Shown here in pieces: positions 42,480 to 51,586 of a stretch of 64,000 nt of DNA. Position 1 is the first letter of the stretch, and every line of letters begins with the position of its first letter. The translations under genes and the position numbers were made by a program. This DNA is from Streptococcus mitis (GTDB lineage Bacteria > Bacillota > Bacilli > Lactobacillales > Streptococcaceae): contig NZ_CP012646.1 of NCBI RefSeq assembly GCF_001281025.1, positions 897,001 to 961,000 on the forward strand. Reading direction: 5' to 3'. The notes beneath the pieces are model-generated. The model was given only the letters and a program-made list of their open reading frames with translations. It did no database searches and was not told where the DNA came from.

Positions 42480-43814
42480 ATGTCAAAGACATATCATTTT
42501 ATCGGAATTAAGGGATCAGGGATGAGTGCCTTGGCCTTGATGTTGCATCAAATGGGGCATAAGGTACAGGGATCAGATGTTGAAAAGTACTACTTTACTC
42601 AACGTGGTCTTGAGCAGGCAGGGATTACTATTCTTCCTTTTGATGAAAAGAATCTAGACGGTGATATGGAAATTATCGCTGGAAATGCCTTTCGTCCAGA
42701 TAACAACGTCGAAATTGCCTATGCGGACCAAAATGGAATCAGCTACAAACGTTACCATGAGTTCCTAGGTAGCTTTATGCGCGACTTTGTCAGCATGGGA
42801 GTTGCTGGAGCGCACGGCAAAACTTCAACGACAGGTATGTTGTCTCATGTCTTGTCTCACATTACAGATACTAGCTTTTTGATTGGGGATGGGACAGGTC
42901 GAGGATCAGCTAATGCCAAATATTTTGTCTTTGAATCTGACGAATATGAGCGTCACTTCATGCCCTACCACCCAGAATACTCTATTATCACCAATATTGA
43001 CTTTGACCATCCAGACTATTTCACAAGTCTCGAGGATGTTTTCAATGCCTTTAACGACTATGCAAAACAAATTACCAAGGGTCTCTTTGTCTATGGTGAA
43101 GATGCAGAATTGCGTAAAATTACGTCTGATGCACCAATTTATTATTATGGTTTTGAAGCAGAAGGTAATGACTTTGTCGCTAGTGAGCTTCTTCGTTCAA
43201 CAACTGGTTCAACCTTCACGGTTCACTTCCGTGGACAAGAATTGGGTCAATTCCACATCCCAACCTTTGGTCGTCACAATATCATGAATGCGACAGCCGT
43301 TATTGGTCTTCTTTACACAGCAGGATTTGATTTGAACTTGGTGCGTGAGCACTTGAAAACATTTGCCGGTGTTAAGCGTCGTTTTACTGAGAAAATTGTC
43401 AATGACACGGTGATTATCGATGACTTTGCCCACCATCCAACAGAAATTATTGCGACCTTGGATGCAGCTCGTCAAAAATATCCAAGCAAAGAAATCGTAG
43501 CAGTCTTCCAACCGCATACCTTTACAAGAACCATTGCCTTGTTGGACGAATTTGCCCACGCTTTGAACCAAGCGGATGCTGTTTATCTAGCGCAAATTTA
43601 TGGATCTGCTCGTGAAGTGGACCATGGTGATGTCAAGGTAGAAGACCTAGCCAATAAAATCAATAAGAAACACCAAGTGATCACTGTTGAAAATGTTTCC
43701 CCACTCCTAGACCATGACAATGCTGTTTACGTCTTTATGGGAGCAGGAGATATCCAAACCTATGAATACTCATTTGAGCGACTCTTGTCTAACTTGACAA
43801 GCAATGTTCAGTAG
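42480..43814 (+). CDS. murC: UDP-N-acetylmuramate--L-alanine ligase
   Basis: 444 residues. Dinucleotide-type opening [23 protein letters not shown] loop [18 protein letters not shown] (about 107-124), [10 protein letters not shown], and [11 protein letters not shown]. It adds L-alanine to UDP-MurNAc, the first peptide step of peptidoglycan, in the cytoplasm. GGGGAGAAA precedes the ATG. Two GNAT genes follow closely (9-base gaps). Confidence 0.97.
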   Translation: MSKTYHFIGIKGSGMSALALMLHQMGHKVQGSDVEKYYFTQRGLEQAGITILPFDEKNLDGDMEIIAGNAFRPDNNVEIAYADQNGISYKRYHEFLGSFMRDFVSMGVAGAHGKTSTTGMLSHVLSHITDTSFLIGDGTGRGSANAKYFVFESDEYERHFMPYHPEYSIITNIDFDHPDYFTSLEDVFNAFNDYAKQITKGLFVYGEDAELRKITSDAPIYYYGFEAEGNDFVASELLRSTTGSTFTVHFRGQELGQFHIPTFGRHNIMNATAVIGLLYTAGFDLNLVREHLKTFAGVKRRFTEKIVNDTVIIDDFAHHPTEIIATLDAARQKYPSKEIVAVFQPHTFTRTIALLDEFAHALNQADAVYLAQIYGSAREVDHGDVKVEDLANKINKKHQVITVENVSPLLDHDNAVYVFMGAGDIQTYEYSFERLLSNLTSNVQ

Positions 43815-43823
43815 GATTTTCCC

Positions 43824-44279
43824 ATGGAAATTCCAATTAAGATCATTCAGGCAAGTAAGTCTGATTTGGCTGAGATAGAGACACTTCAGGCCACATCTTT
43901 TCCAGCTGAAAAGCAGCAACCTTCCCATATTTTAGAAGAAAGTATCCGTAAGTCTGCGGATACCTTTCTTCTAGCTAGGGATGAAAATCAGCTTCTAGGC
44001 TATGTTCTAGGTGGTCCTTACCCACACAATCCGAAATGTCTAGAAATACATTCTTTAGTCATCGAGGCTGACCATCAGAGACAGGGATTGGGAACGCTTC
44101 TTCTTGCGGCTTTGAAAGATGTGGCAGTTGAGCTGGATTACAAAGCTATTCGTTTGAAGAGTCCGGATGAGTTGCTTTCCTATTTTGAAATGAACGGTTT
44201 TATTGATGAAGAAGAGACAGATTCGCTTTATGCAGCTAGTCAATGTTTTAGTATGATTTGGTTTAATCTCTTTTTTTAG
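43824..44279 (+). CDS. GNAT acetyltransferase (first of a tandem pair)
   Basis: 151 residues, GNAT fold. The acetyl-CoA loop is HQRQGLGTLLLAAL (about 88-101), followed by AIRLKSPDELLSYFEMNGF with the C-terminal GNAT strand. Substrate unknown. It lies 9 bases after murC and 8 before a second GNAT with similar order of motifs, suggesting an old tandem duplication. No separate promoter is visible, so it should be co-transcribed with murC. Confidence 0.87.
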   Translation: MEIPIKIIQASKSDLAEIETLQATSFPAEKQQPSHILEESIRKSADTFLLARDENQLLGYVLGGPYPHNPKCLEIHSLVIEADHQRQGLGTLLLAALKDVAVELDYKAIRLKSPDELLSYFEMNGFIDEEETDSLYAASQCFSMIWFNLFF

Positions 44280-44287
44280 GAGGCACA

Positions 44288-44782
44288 ATGGAAATTAGGA
44301 AAGCAAGATTAGAAGATTTAGATCATATCGTTGAGATTGAACTAGAAAATTTTTCGATCGAAGAAGCCATTCCTCGCTCTGTTTTTGAGGCGCATTTGCG
44401 AGAAATTCAGACCTCTTTTCTAGTTGCAGAAAAAGAGGGTAAGATTATTGGTTATATAGAGGGACCAGTTGTCCCCCACCGCCATCTGCAAGATCAGTCT
44501 TTTACAGAAGATATACAAGATTATAGTCATGAGCCTGGTGGTTATATCTCTGTGACCTGTCTTTCTATTTCCAAGGAGGCACAGGGAATAGGACTAGGTC
44601 AGAAATTGCTAACAGCTTTGAAAGAACTAGCTCTTGAACACGAAAGAGAAGGCATTAACCTAACCTGTCATGACTATCTCATTACTTACTACGAAAAACA
44701 TGGATTTGTCAATGAAGGCCAGTCCCAGTCAACCTTTGCAGGGGAAACATGGTATGATATGGTCTGGGAAGCTAAAAAATAA
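44288..44782 (+). CDS. GNAT acetyltransferase (second of a tandem pair)
   Basis: 164 residues, starting MEIRKARLEDLDHIVEIELE. The acetyl-CoA loop is EAQGIGLGQKLLTALKELA (about 97-115), then INLTCHDYLITYYEKHGFVNEG. The insert VVPHRHLQDQSFTEDIQDY resembles arylalkylamine-type GNATs, so an amine substrate is possible. TAGGAGG is 6 bases before the ATG. It is the last gene of the murC unit, with a terminator following. Confidence 0.87.
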   Translation: MEIRKARLEDLDHIVEIELENFSIEEAIPRSVFEAHLREIQTSFLVAEKEGKIIGYIEGPVVPHRHLQDQSFTEDIQDYSHEPGGYISVTCLSISKEAQGIGLGQKLLTALKELALEHEREGINLTCHDYLITYYEKHGFVNEGQSQSTFAGETWYDMVWEAKK

Positions 44783-44784
44783 GC

Positions 44785-44820
44785 TAGAAAAGCATGCTAG
44801 GTTGCTTTTCTTTCGTTTTT
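44785..44820 (+). terminator. Terminator of the murC unit, overlapping the next promoter
   Basis: AGAAAAGCA...TGCTTTTCT stem, then TTCGTTTTT. Its 3' arm contains TTGCTT (44802-44807), the likely -35 of mltG. Confidence 0.85.
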
Positions 44821-44830
44821 AAGATATAAT
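44802..44830 (+). promoter_or_regulatory. mltG promoter
   Basis: TTGCTT, 17 bases, TATAAT. Ribosome binding site GAGGAGG is about 8 bases before the TTG start. Confidence 0.7.
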
Positions 44831-44861
44831 ATTATGGATTGTCAACGAGGAGGATAAACTT

Positions 44862-46556
44862 TTGAGTGAAAAGCCAAGAGAAGACGAAAAATTAAGCTTT
44901 AAAGAGCAGATTTTACGTGATTTAGAAAAAGTAAAACGTTATGAAGGGATTCGCCAAGAGGCCACTGAACTTGCAGAGAAAAAAGAAGCTCTATTTGTTC
45001 CTGAAATAAAACTCGCAGATGAAGATGTTATGGTTGCATCCCTATCAGCTGTTGAAAAAATTATGGAGAATGCACCACGTGTTCCAAAACATCCTAGTGA
45101 GGATATGCCTGCATCACCGGCAGATGAATCAAGAGTAGAAGCTCCGATTACTCCTCGTCACCCTAGTCAAGATGTTCCAGCTTCACCAGTTGAAGCAAGT
45201 CCATCAAGACCGGTTCCAGGGCCAGAGACTAATCGTCCACAAAAGGTCGAAGAAGATTTCAACGTAACTCCAACAAGAGTAGCTGTTTCTTATAAGACTG
45301 AAGCTAAAAAAGTGCCTCAGAAAGAAGTAACAAAACCAGAACCAGTTATGGAAACGGAAGCTGTTGAAGTCATTTCTGAAACTCCGAGTCGTAGTCGTCG
45401 TGAGACAGTTAAACCAGTCAAGAAGAAAAAATCACATTTGAAGGCTTTCTTCATTTCTCTACTGATTTTCCTTGCCTTGATTTCGGCAGGTGGTTACTTC
45501 GGTTACCAGTACGTCCAGTCATCTTTATTACCAGTTGACGCTAATTCTAAGCAGTATGTAACTGTTCAAATCCCAGAAGGATCCAATGTCCAAGAAATTG
45601 GCTCAGTACTTGAAAATTCTGGTGTGATTAAACACGGAGTGATTTTTGCTTTTTATGCTAAATATAAAAATTATTCAGATTTGAAGGCTGGATATTACAA
45701 TTTGCAAAAGAGCATGAGTACAGAGGATATCATTAAGGAACTCCAAAAAGGTGGTACTCCTGAACCTCAAGAACCTTCACTTGCAGATTTAACGATTCCA
45801 GAAGGATATACGATTGATCAAATCGCCCAAGCTGTAGGCCAATTACAAGGTGAATTTAAAGAGCCTTTGACAGCGGAAGCTTTTTTGGCTAAAGTTCAAG
45901 ATGACAACTTTATCAGTCAAGAAGTTGCTAAATATCCAAACCTACTCGAAAGCTTGCCAACGAAAGAAAGTGGAGTTCGTTATCGTTTAGAAGGATTCCT
46001 CTTCCCAGCGACATACTCTATCAAGGAAAGCACAACTATTGAAAGTTTGATTGATGAGATGTTGGCAGCTATGGATAAGACCTTGACTCCGCACTATAGT
46101 GCAATTAAGTCTAAAAACTTGACAGTCAATGAATTGCTAACAATTGCTTCACTTGTTGAAAAAGAAGGTGCTAAGACTGAAGACCGTAAGTTGATTGCAG
46201 GTGTCTTCTACAATCGTTTGAACCTTGGTATGCCACTTCAAAGCAATATTGCAATCTTGTATGCCCAAGGGAAGCTTGGTCAAAATATTAGCCTAGCAGA
46301 TGATGCTGGAATTGATACATCAATTAATTCACCATACAATGTTTATACAAAACCTGGTTTGATGCCTGGTCCAGTAGATAGTCCAAGTCAGGACGCGATT
46401 GAAGCAAGTATCAACCAAACAAAGAGTGAGAACCTATACTTTGTAGCCAATGTTACAGATGGTAAAGTCTATTACGCAGTGACACAGGAAGAGCATGATC
46501 GTAATGTAGCTGAACACGTCAATAGCAAGCTTACTCAAAATAGTAGTTCAAACTAA
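44862..46556 (+). CDS. mltG: Endolytic transglycosylase MltG (YceG family)
   Basis: 564 residues with TTG start after a strong GAGGAGG. Residues 1-185 are a long cytoplasmic, Pro/Glu-rich region containing a duplicated HPSxDxPASP motif. One membrane helix follows (AFFISLLIFLALISAGGYFGY, about 195-215), then a LysM-like segment and the YceG domain with the catalytic Glu in LTIASLVEKEGAKTEDRK. MltG cuts nascent glycan strands at the outer membrane face and works with the peripheral elongation machinery. The streptococcal form is known for its enlarged cytoplasmic part. greA follows after 60 bases. Confidence 0.93.
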   Translation: MSEKPREDEKLSFKEQILRDLEKVKRYEGIRQEATELAEKKEALFVPEIKLADEDVMVASLSAVEKIMENAPRVPKHPSEDMPASPADESRVEAPITPRHPSQDVPASPVEASPSRPVPGPETNRPQKVEEDFNVTPTRVAVSYKTEAKKVPQKEVTKPEPVMETEAVEVISETPSRSRRETVKPVKKKKSHLKAFFISLLIFLALISAGGYFGYQYVQSSLLPVDANSKQYVTVQIPEGSNVQEIGSVLENSGVIKHGVIFAFYAKYKNYSDLKAGYYNLQKSMSTEDIIKELQKGGTPEPQEPSLADLTIPEGYTIDQIAQAVGQLQGEFKEPLTAEAFLAKVQDDNFISQEVAKYPNLLESLPTKESGVRYRLEGFLFPATYSIKESTTIESLIDEMLAAMDKTLTPHYSAIKSKNLTVNELLTIASLVEKEGAKTEDRKLIAGVFYNRLNLGMPLQSNIAILYAQGKLGQNISLADDAGIDTSINSPYNVYTKPGLMPGPVDSPSQDAIEASINQTKSENLYFVANVTDGKVYYAVTQEEHDRNVAEHVNSKLTQNSSSN

Positions 46557-46570
46557 GACTACAACAATGA

Positions 46571-46592
46571 GAATCTCAGATAGAGATTCAAT
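46571..46592 (+). other. Hairpin between mltG and greA
   Basis: GAATCTC-AGATA-GAGATTC without a T tract. It may be an RNA processing or stability element rather than a terminator. Confidence 0.5.
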
Positions 46593-46616
46593 ACTATCGA
46601 AAGAAAGTTGAGAAAA

Positions 46617-47099
46617 ATGGCAGAAAAAACATATCCTATGACCCTAGCGGAAAAGGAAAAACTTGAAAAAGAATTAGAAGAATTGAAATTGGTCCGCCGA
46701 CCAGAAGTGGTAGAACGCATTAAGATTGCCCGTTCATATGGTGACCTTTCAGAAAACAGTGAATACGAAGCAGCTAAGGATGAACAAGCTTTTGTCGAAG
46801 GACAAATCTCTAGCTTGGAAACAAAAATCCGTTATGCTGAAATCGTCAATAGCGACTCAGTTGCCGATGATGAAGTGGCGATTGGAAAAACAGTCACTAT
46901 CCAAGAAATTGGTGAGGACGAGGAAGAAGTTTATATTATCGTAGGTTCAGCCGGTGCAGATGCCTTTGCGGGTAAAGTTTCAAATGAAAGCCCAATTGGA
47001 CAAGCCTTGATTGGCAAGAAAACAGGTGACACAGCAACCATTGAAACACCTGTTGGTAGCTATGATGTAAAAATCTTGAAGGTTGAAAAAACAGCCTAA
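46617..47099 (+). CDS. greA: Transcription elongation factor GreA
   Basis: 160 residues, the usual length: an N-terminal coiled coil ([40 protein letters not shown] with the acidic tip) and a C-terminal FKBP-like domain ([18 protein letters not shown] type). It rescues backtracked RNA polymerase by stimulating transcript cleavage. The ATG at 46617 gives [10 protein letters not shown]; a TTG nine bases upstream is less likely. Confidence 0.97.
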   Translation: MAEKTYPMTLAEKEKLEKELEELKLVRRPEVVERIKIARSYGDLSENSEYEAAKDEQAFVEGQISSLETKIRYAEIVNSDSVADDEVAIGKTVTIQEIGEDEEEVYIIVGSAGADAFAGKVSNESPIGQALIGKKTGDTATIETPVGSYDVKILKVEKTA

Positions 47100-47105
47100 A
47101 AATAG

Positions 47106-47148
47106 AAAAAAGGAGTGGGGAGGCAGTGCGCTTCACTCACTCCTTTTT
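47106..47148 (+). terminator. Terminator after greA
   Basis: AAAAAGGAGTG/CACTCCTTTTT stem with a long loop. Confidence 0.85.
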
Positions 47149-47174
47149 CCATTTTAAATTGAATTGGAGACGTT

Positions 47175-48539
47175 ATGAGTTCAAAGAAGAAAAAAAATAA
47201 GATGGAGCGTGGTCTGACCAATCGTCACGTGCAGGTTATGGCCATTGCGGGAACAATCGGAACAGGACTCTTTTTGGGAGCGGGGCGCTCTATCAGCCTA
47301 ACAGGTCCTTCCATTGTACTGATTTATATGATTACAGGGGCCTTCATGTTCCTCATGATGCGTGCGGTTGGAGAAATGCTCTACCAAGACCCTGAGCAAC
47401 ATACCTTTATCAACTTTATCACGCGCCATTTGGGTAAGGGCTGGGGTTATTTCTCAGTTTGGTCCTACTGGCTATCCGTTGTCTTTATCGGTATGGCGGA
47501 AATTACAGCCATCTCTCACTACGTCCAGTTTTGGTTCCCTAGCTGGCCAAGTTGGATGATTGAGATTGGATTTTTGACTATTCTAGCCTTGGTCAATTTG
47601 ATTGCGGTGAAACTTTTTGGGGAAGTTGAGTTTTGGTTTGCTATGGTCAAGATTGTGGCTATTTTAGCTATGATTGCCACAGGAGTCTTTATGGTCTTGA
47701 CAGGCTTTAAGACACCACATGGAGTAGCAAGTTTGGCTAATATCGCCGACAATTTCTCACTATTTCCTAATGGTGGAGTTAACTTTGTCATGGCCTTCCA
47801 GATGGTTTTCTTTGCCTATCTCATGATTGAGTTTATCGGGGTAACGACTTCAGAAACAAAAAATCCACGTCAGGTCTTGCCAAAAGCCGTTAAGGAAATT
47901 CCTTTGCGTATCGCCTTTTTCTATGGAGGTGCTCTCTTAGCCATCATGGCTATCATTCCGTGGCGTGAACTTGCATCGGCTGATTCTCCCTTTGTTACAG
48001 TATTTGAATTGGCAGGTGTCAAGTGGGCAGCAGCCTTGATTAACTTTGTCGTCTTGACGTCAGCAGCATCTGCCCTTAACTCAACTCTCTACTCAACAGG
48101 TCGTCATTTGTATCAGATTGCCCATGATTCGCCAAATCGCTTCCTAAAAGCAATTAAGGCAGATACTCTCTCTCGCCACAACGTGCCACAAAATGCCATC
48201 ATTGCCTCAGCAATCTTGATTGCCCTAGCAGCCTTTATCAACATCTTGCCAGGTGTGTCGGATGCCTTTGCCTTGATTACGGCATCATCATCAGGTGTCT
48301 ATATCGCCATTTATATCTTGATTATGGTGGCTCACCTTAAATACCGCAAGTCACAGGACTTTATGGCGGACGGCTATCTCATGCCCCATTATCGTTTCCT
48401 AAATCCCTTAACCATGCTCTTCTTTGCCTTTGTCTTTGTAACTCTCTTTTTACAAGAGTCTACATTTGTCGGAGCAATCGGATCAGCTATCTGGATTATC
48501 GGTTTCGGGATTTATAGCCAGTGGAAATTTAGAAAATAG
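47175..48539 (+). CDS. APC-family amino-acid permease
   Basis: 454 residues with about 12 membrane helices. The opening RHVQVMAIAGTIGTGLFLGAG is the classic amino-acid/polyamine/organocation signature (helix 1), and ETKNPRQVLPKAVKEIP is the conserved loop after helix 6. It imports an amino acid by proton symport; it is close to the D-Ala/D-Ser/Gly or aromatic permease groups, and the substrate is not resolved. A modest TTGGAGACG precedes the ATG. Monocistronic, between two terminators. Confidence 0.88.
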   Translation: MSSKKKKNKMERGLTNRHVQVMAIAGTIGTGLFLGAGRSISLTGPSIVLIYMITGAFMFLMMRAVGEMLYQDPEQHTFINFITRHLGKGWGYFSVWSYWLSVVFIGMAEITAISHYVQFWFPSWPSWMIEIGFLTILALVNLIAVKLFGEVEFWFAMVKIVAILAMIATGVFMVLTGFKTPHGVASLANIADNFSLFPNGGVNFVMAFQMVFFAYLMIEFIGVTTSETKNPRQVLPKAVKEIPLRIAFFYGGALLAIMAIIPWRELASADSPFVTVFELAGVKWAAALINFVVLTSAASALNSTLYSTGRHLYQIAHDSPNRFLKAIKADTLSRHNVPQNAIIASAILIALAAFINILPGVSDAFALITASSSGVYIAIYILIMVAHLKYRKSQDFMADGYLMPHYRFLNPLTMLFFAFVFVTLFLQESTFVGAIGSAIWIIGFGIYSQWKFRK

Positions 48540-48545
48540 ATTTGA

Positions 48546-48575
48546 AACTCATCAACTTAGCTTGATGGGTTTTTG
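48546..48575 (+). terminator. Terminator after the amino-acid permease
   Basis: AACTCATCAA/TTGATGGGTT stem, T5. Confidence 0.85.
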
Positions 48576-48580
48576 CTAGT

Positions 48581-48609
48581 TTGACAGTCTTTGGAAATAA
48601 GACTATAAT
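48581..48609 (+). promoter_or_regulatory. Consensus promoter of a GNAT gene
   Basis: TTGACA, 17 bases, TATAAT: a perfect sigma-A match. Confidence 0.9.
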
Positions 48610-48639
48610 CAAGCTGTAACAGTATTTAAGGAGATTTAG

Positions 48640-49050
48640 ATGTACTTTAGATTGGAAAATGAGAAATCCCAGAAAGCACAAGAAATTGGGAATTTGATTC
48701 GTGCTTATAACCGTTCCAAAAGAGAAGAGGCTGAAAGTGAGCCATTGAATCTTTATGTAGAAGATGAAAAGGGTAATCTCCTTGCAGGTTTGATAGCAGA
48801 GACTTTTGGAAATTGGCTAGAAATCGAGTATTTGTTTGTAAAAGAGGAATTGCGAGGGCAAGGAATTGGTTCAAAACTATTGCAACAGGCTGAAAGTGAA
48901 GCTAAGAATCGAAACTGTCGTTTTGCATTTGTCAATACTTATCAGTTTCAGGCACCTGATTTTTATCAGAAACATGGATACAAGGAAGTTTTTAGGTTAC
49001 AAGACTATCCTTACACAGGGAAAAGATTTTATTACCAAAAGGATTTGTAA
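48640..49050 (+). CDS. GNAT acetyltransferase
   Basis: 136 residues. ELRGQGIGSKLLQQAESEA (about 72-90) is the acetyl-CoA loop, and FQAPDFYQKHGYKEVF is the C-terminal GNAT motif. Substrate unknown; it resembles the small GNATs often linked to tabtoxin- or phosphinothricin-like resistance. AAGGAG lies 7 bases before the ATG, behind a perfect consensus promoter. A decayed HAD gene follows. Confidence 0.88.
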   Translation: MYFRLENEKSQKAQEIGNLIRAYNRSKREEAESEPLNLYVEDEKGNLLAGLIAETFGNWLEIEYLFVKEELRGQGIGSKLLQQAESEAKNRNCRFAFVNTYQFQAPDFYQKHGYKEVFRLQDYPYTGKRFYYQKDL

Positions 49051-49088
49051 GGAGAATAAAGCAAAGAGGGGAGCTTGACATAAGTCTC

Positions 49089-49225
49089 GATAAATACCAG
49101 TTAAATCCTAGAAATTGTGTCTTTCTAGACGATATTGAAGACAATGCAATCGCACATTGGGAATCAAGGTCTATCAGGTTAAGAAAAAAAGTGATGTCGT
49201 CGATATTTTGAAATCCTATATTTAA
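49089..49225 (+). pseudogene. Remnant of a HAD-family hydrolase C-terminus (frameshifted)
   Basis: One frame reads YQLNPRNCVFLDDIEDNAIA, which matches the HAD motif IV region (FVDDxxxN); another frame continues LGIKVYQVKKKSDVVDILKS to the stop at 49223-49225. The switch of frame is near 49154. There is no start codon or ribosome binding site and the first three quarters of the gene are missing. A terminator follows directly, probably the one of the lost gene. Confidence 0.75.
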
Positions 49226-49230
49226 ACTTA

Positions 49231-49263
49231 ACACTCTCTATTTTTTATGGTAGAGAGTTTTTT
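49231..49263 (+). terminator. Terminator after the HAD remnant
   Basis: CTCTCTA...TAGAGAG stem with T6. Confidence 0.85.
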
Positions 49264-49296
49264 GTTAATAAAATTTTACAAAATGACATTTATATA

Positions 49297-49324
49297 TTGC
49301 ATTAAGTTAGATATATGATATAAT
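49297..49324 (+). promoter_or_regulatory. Promoter of the two-gene ABC exporter
   Basis: TTGCAT, 16 bases, TATAAT. The leader is about 75 bases with GGAGGA before the ATG. Confidence 0.7.
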
Positions 49325-49403
49325 GTTGTTGAAAAGAGGCGCAACTTTTTAAAATTAATGAGAATCAAAGAGAAAACCAAGAATATTAATGGAGGAATAA
49401 AAA

Positions 49404-50249
49404 ATGGAAGTTATAAATGTAAGTAAGCATTATGGTCATTCAACCATTCTCAAAGATATAAATTTCGTACTTAATAAGGGTGAAATTGTTGGTCTAGTAG
49501 GGAGAAACGGAGTTGGTAAGAGTACATTGATGAAAATTCTTGTTCAGAATAATCAACCGACTGCAGGGAATATTATAAGTAGTGATAATGTTGGGTATTT
49601 AATCGAAGAACCAAAGTTATTTTTATCTAAAACAGGTTTAGAGAATTTAAAATATTTGTCAAATTTATATGGTGTTGACTACAATCAAGAAAGATTTGGG
49701 AGTTTGATTCAAGAGTTAGATTTGACTCAGTCTATTAATAAAAAAGTAAAGACCTATTCTTTGGGTACAAAACAAAAATTAGCTTTGCTTCTAACTCTCG
49801 TTACGGAACCTGATATATTGATTTTAGATGAACCGACTAATGGTTTAGATATTGAATCATCACAAATAGTTTTAGCGGTTCTAAAAAACTTAGCTTTAAG
49901 TAAAAATGTGGGAATTTTAATATCGAGTCATAAATTAGAAGATATTGAAGAAATTTGTGAGAGAGTCCTCTTCTTGGAGAATGAGCTTTTGACATTTCAA
50001 AAAGTAGGAAAAGATAGTCATAATTGCTTGTTTGAGATAGCTTTTTCATCAGCTACAGATAGAGATATTTTCATTACCAAACAAGAATTTGGGGATATTG
50101 TTCAGGAAGAGGGACTGAGAATTACTATGTCTGGGAATATTCAAAGTAGTGAGCTTTTTAAATTTTTTAACGAAAACTCTATTAAAGTAGTTGATTTTGA
50201 AACTAAAAAAGAGACGCTTAAAGATATTTATCTAAATCGTTCAAAATAA
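49404..50249 (+). CDS. ABC transporter ATP-binding protein (bacitracin/lantibiotic-exporter type)
   Basis: 281 residues with one nucleotide-binding domain: Walker A GRNGVGKSTLMK (about 33-44), signature SLGTKQKLALLL, Walker B DILILDEPTNGLD and the His switch ISSHKLEDIEE. The C-terminal extension is like that of BcrA-type ATPases. It should energise the adjacent permease to export or expel a peptide or drug. AT-rich codon use (TTA, ATA, AAT) differs from the neighbouring housekeeping genes, suggesting acquisition by transfer. Confidence 0.9.
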   Translation: MEVINVSKHYGHSTILKDINFVLNKGEIVGLVGRNGVGKSTLMKILVQNNQPTAGNIISSDNVGYLIEEPKLFLSKTGLENLKYLSNLYGVDYNQERFGSLIQELDLTQSINKKVKTYSLGTKQKLALLLTLVTEPDILILDEPTNGLDIESSQIVLAVLKNLALSKNVGILISSHKLEDIEEICERVLFLENELLTFQKVGKDSHNCLFEIAFSSATDRDIFITKQEFGDIVQEEGLRITMSGNIQSSELFKFFNENSIKVVDFETKKETLKDIYLNRSK

Positions 50250-50264
50250 AGGAAGGTTATAATC

Positions 50265-50993
50265 ATGAAATTAAATAAATTGAATTTTCTTAAGGAAAAT
50301 ATAAGGGATTTATATTCATCAGGCGTAATATATCTCGGATTGATTATCTCGTTTATACCGCCGATATTGGTTACATTCTTTATTCTAAAGAGTCAAGGGA
50401 CATCACTTGGTATTAAGCATATTTCAAACTTTTATGCTATGCTCGGTATGTTAATGGCTGTCATACATGCTAACCGAGTCATTAGTAGAGATTTTTCTCA
50501 TAATACAATCAGTTTGTTTTATAATCAACAGAAGAATCGGATGATTTACGTCTTGTCTAATTTTCTATATGCCATCTCAGTTTCCATTATTTATGCTTTG
50601 AATGGTATTGTGTTACTAGTCATCGTAAGTAAATTGGGTGTTCCAGGTGATTTAGGTTTAGATTTTATAGTAGCCATTGTAGTCAATACAATTTTGTTAG
50701 TCCTATTTTATTTTCTATTATCTTACATTTTCTATTTATACAAATTGAAAAGTGGCTTGGTATTTGGTATTTTAGTAGCTTTACTACTCTTTGTCCCTAA
50801 TATATTAAATACGATTATGATGAATACTAGTAATGATTTGTTTATCAAAGCAATTGAACTTCTTCCTTTTTATTCCTTACCTGTGTTTGTTGCTTCAAAT
50901 ACGATGTCTATTAGTCAGTATCTTGTGGCAATCACTACAATCATTTTATTGTATTTTTGCACTCTCAAGAAAAGCAAGGAGTATTCATTTTAG
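50265..50993 (+). CDS. ABC transporter permease (ABC-2 type)
   Basis: 242 residues with six predicted helices (VIYLGLIISFIPPILVTFFI at the N-terminus, YLVAITTIILLYFCTL at the C-terminus), the layout of small ABC-2 permeases paired with BcrA-like ATPases. It is 15 bases downstream of the ATPase and shares its AT-rich codon use. No regulator or bacteriocin gene is adjacent, so whether it gives peptide resistance, immunity or another export is open. Confidence 0.85.
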   Translation: MKLNKLNFLKENIRDLYSSGVIYLGLIISFIPPILVTFFILKSQGTSLGIKHISNFYAMLGMLMAVIHANRVISRDFSHNTISLFYNQQKNRMIYVLSNFLYAISVSIIYALNGIVLLVIVSKLGVPGDLGLDFIVAIVVNTILLVLFYFLLSYIFYLYKLKSGLVFGILVALLLFVPNILNTIMMNTSNDLFIKAIELLPFYSLPVFVASNTMSISQYLVAITTIILLYFCTLKKSKEYSF

Positions 50994-51376
50994 TTTCGTT
51001 TAGTATTATTTTGCATACTTAAAACCAGCAAAAAATCAGTCATCTTGGTATGCTCCTTCTCTTGCTGTTCACCACGTTTTTGACTTATACTAGACTCATT
51101 TCCAAAAGCATTATATAATAGTAATATGAAACCAACTAAACTAAACAAGAAGTACAAGCAATAAAAACTCGTTTAAAAGATTCTACTAAAGCTAATACTA
51201 AACAAAAATAAAAGAGTAAACTAGGAAGTTTATTTCAAACAATCCAACATACTGATTTTAGGTTGAAGATAATATTGGAGTGCTAATTAATGAGGTTATA
51301 ATAAATAGCTGACAGCTTGTGTTAGTTTTGGATTTTTTAAGAGTAGATGAGTATTAAAACTATAAGGAGGACGCAG
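50994..51376. promoter_or_regulatory. 383-bp intergenic: no clear gene, XRE promoter at the end
   Basis: AT-rich and without a convincing gene. One reverse-strand frame (about 51010-51110, SSISQKRGEQQEKEH) and one forward frame (51153-51212, EVQAIKTRLKDSTKANTKQK) are open for a while without starts, and may be relics of lost genes; I recognise neither. At the 3' end TTGGAG (51275-51280), 16 bases, TATAAT (51297-51302) is the promoter of the XRE gene. Confidence 0.5.
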
Positions 51377-51586
51377 GTGGCTAAAAATTTAAAATTAAAA
51401 TTAGCTCGGGTTGAGCTTGATTTAACTCAAGGTCAACTGGCAGAGGCTGTCGGAGTGACGCGCCAGACTATTGGTTTGATAGAGGCGGGGAAATACAATC
51501 CCAGTCTTTCCCTCTGCCAGTCCATTTGCAGATGCTTAGGCAAAACTTTGGATCAATTATTTTGGGAGGAAGAAGATGAAAAATAG
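51377..51586 (+). CDS. XRE-family regulator (small HTH protein)
   Basis: A 69-residue protein that is almost entirely one Cro/C1 helix-turn-helix: LKLARVELDLTQGQLAEAVG, TRQTIGLIEAGKYNPS, LCQSICRCLGKTLDQLFWEE. I chose GTG 51377 because AAGGAGG lies 6 bases upstream; the ATG at 51347 has no ribosome binding site. It overlaps the next gene by 11 bases. Such YozG/SmtB-like pairs (small XRE repressor plus membrane protein) usually autoregulate; the signal is unknown. Confidence 0.88.
   Translation: MAKNLKLKLARVELDLTQGQLAEAVGVTRQTIGLIEAGKYNPSLSLCQSICRCLGKTLDQLFWEEEDEK

Noticed and set aside
51126..51164. Short ORF MKPTKLNKKYKQ after a TATAAT-like sequence
   Set aside because: Only 12 codons, no ribosome binding site and no well-placed -35.
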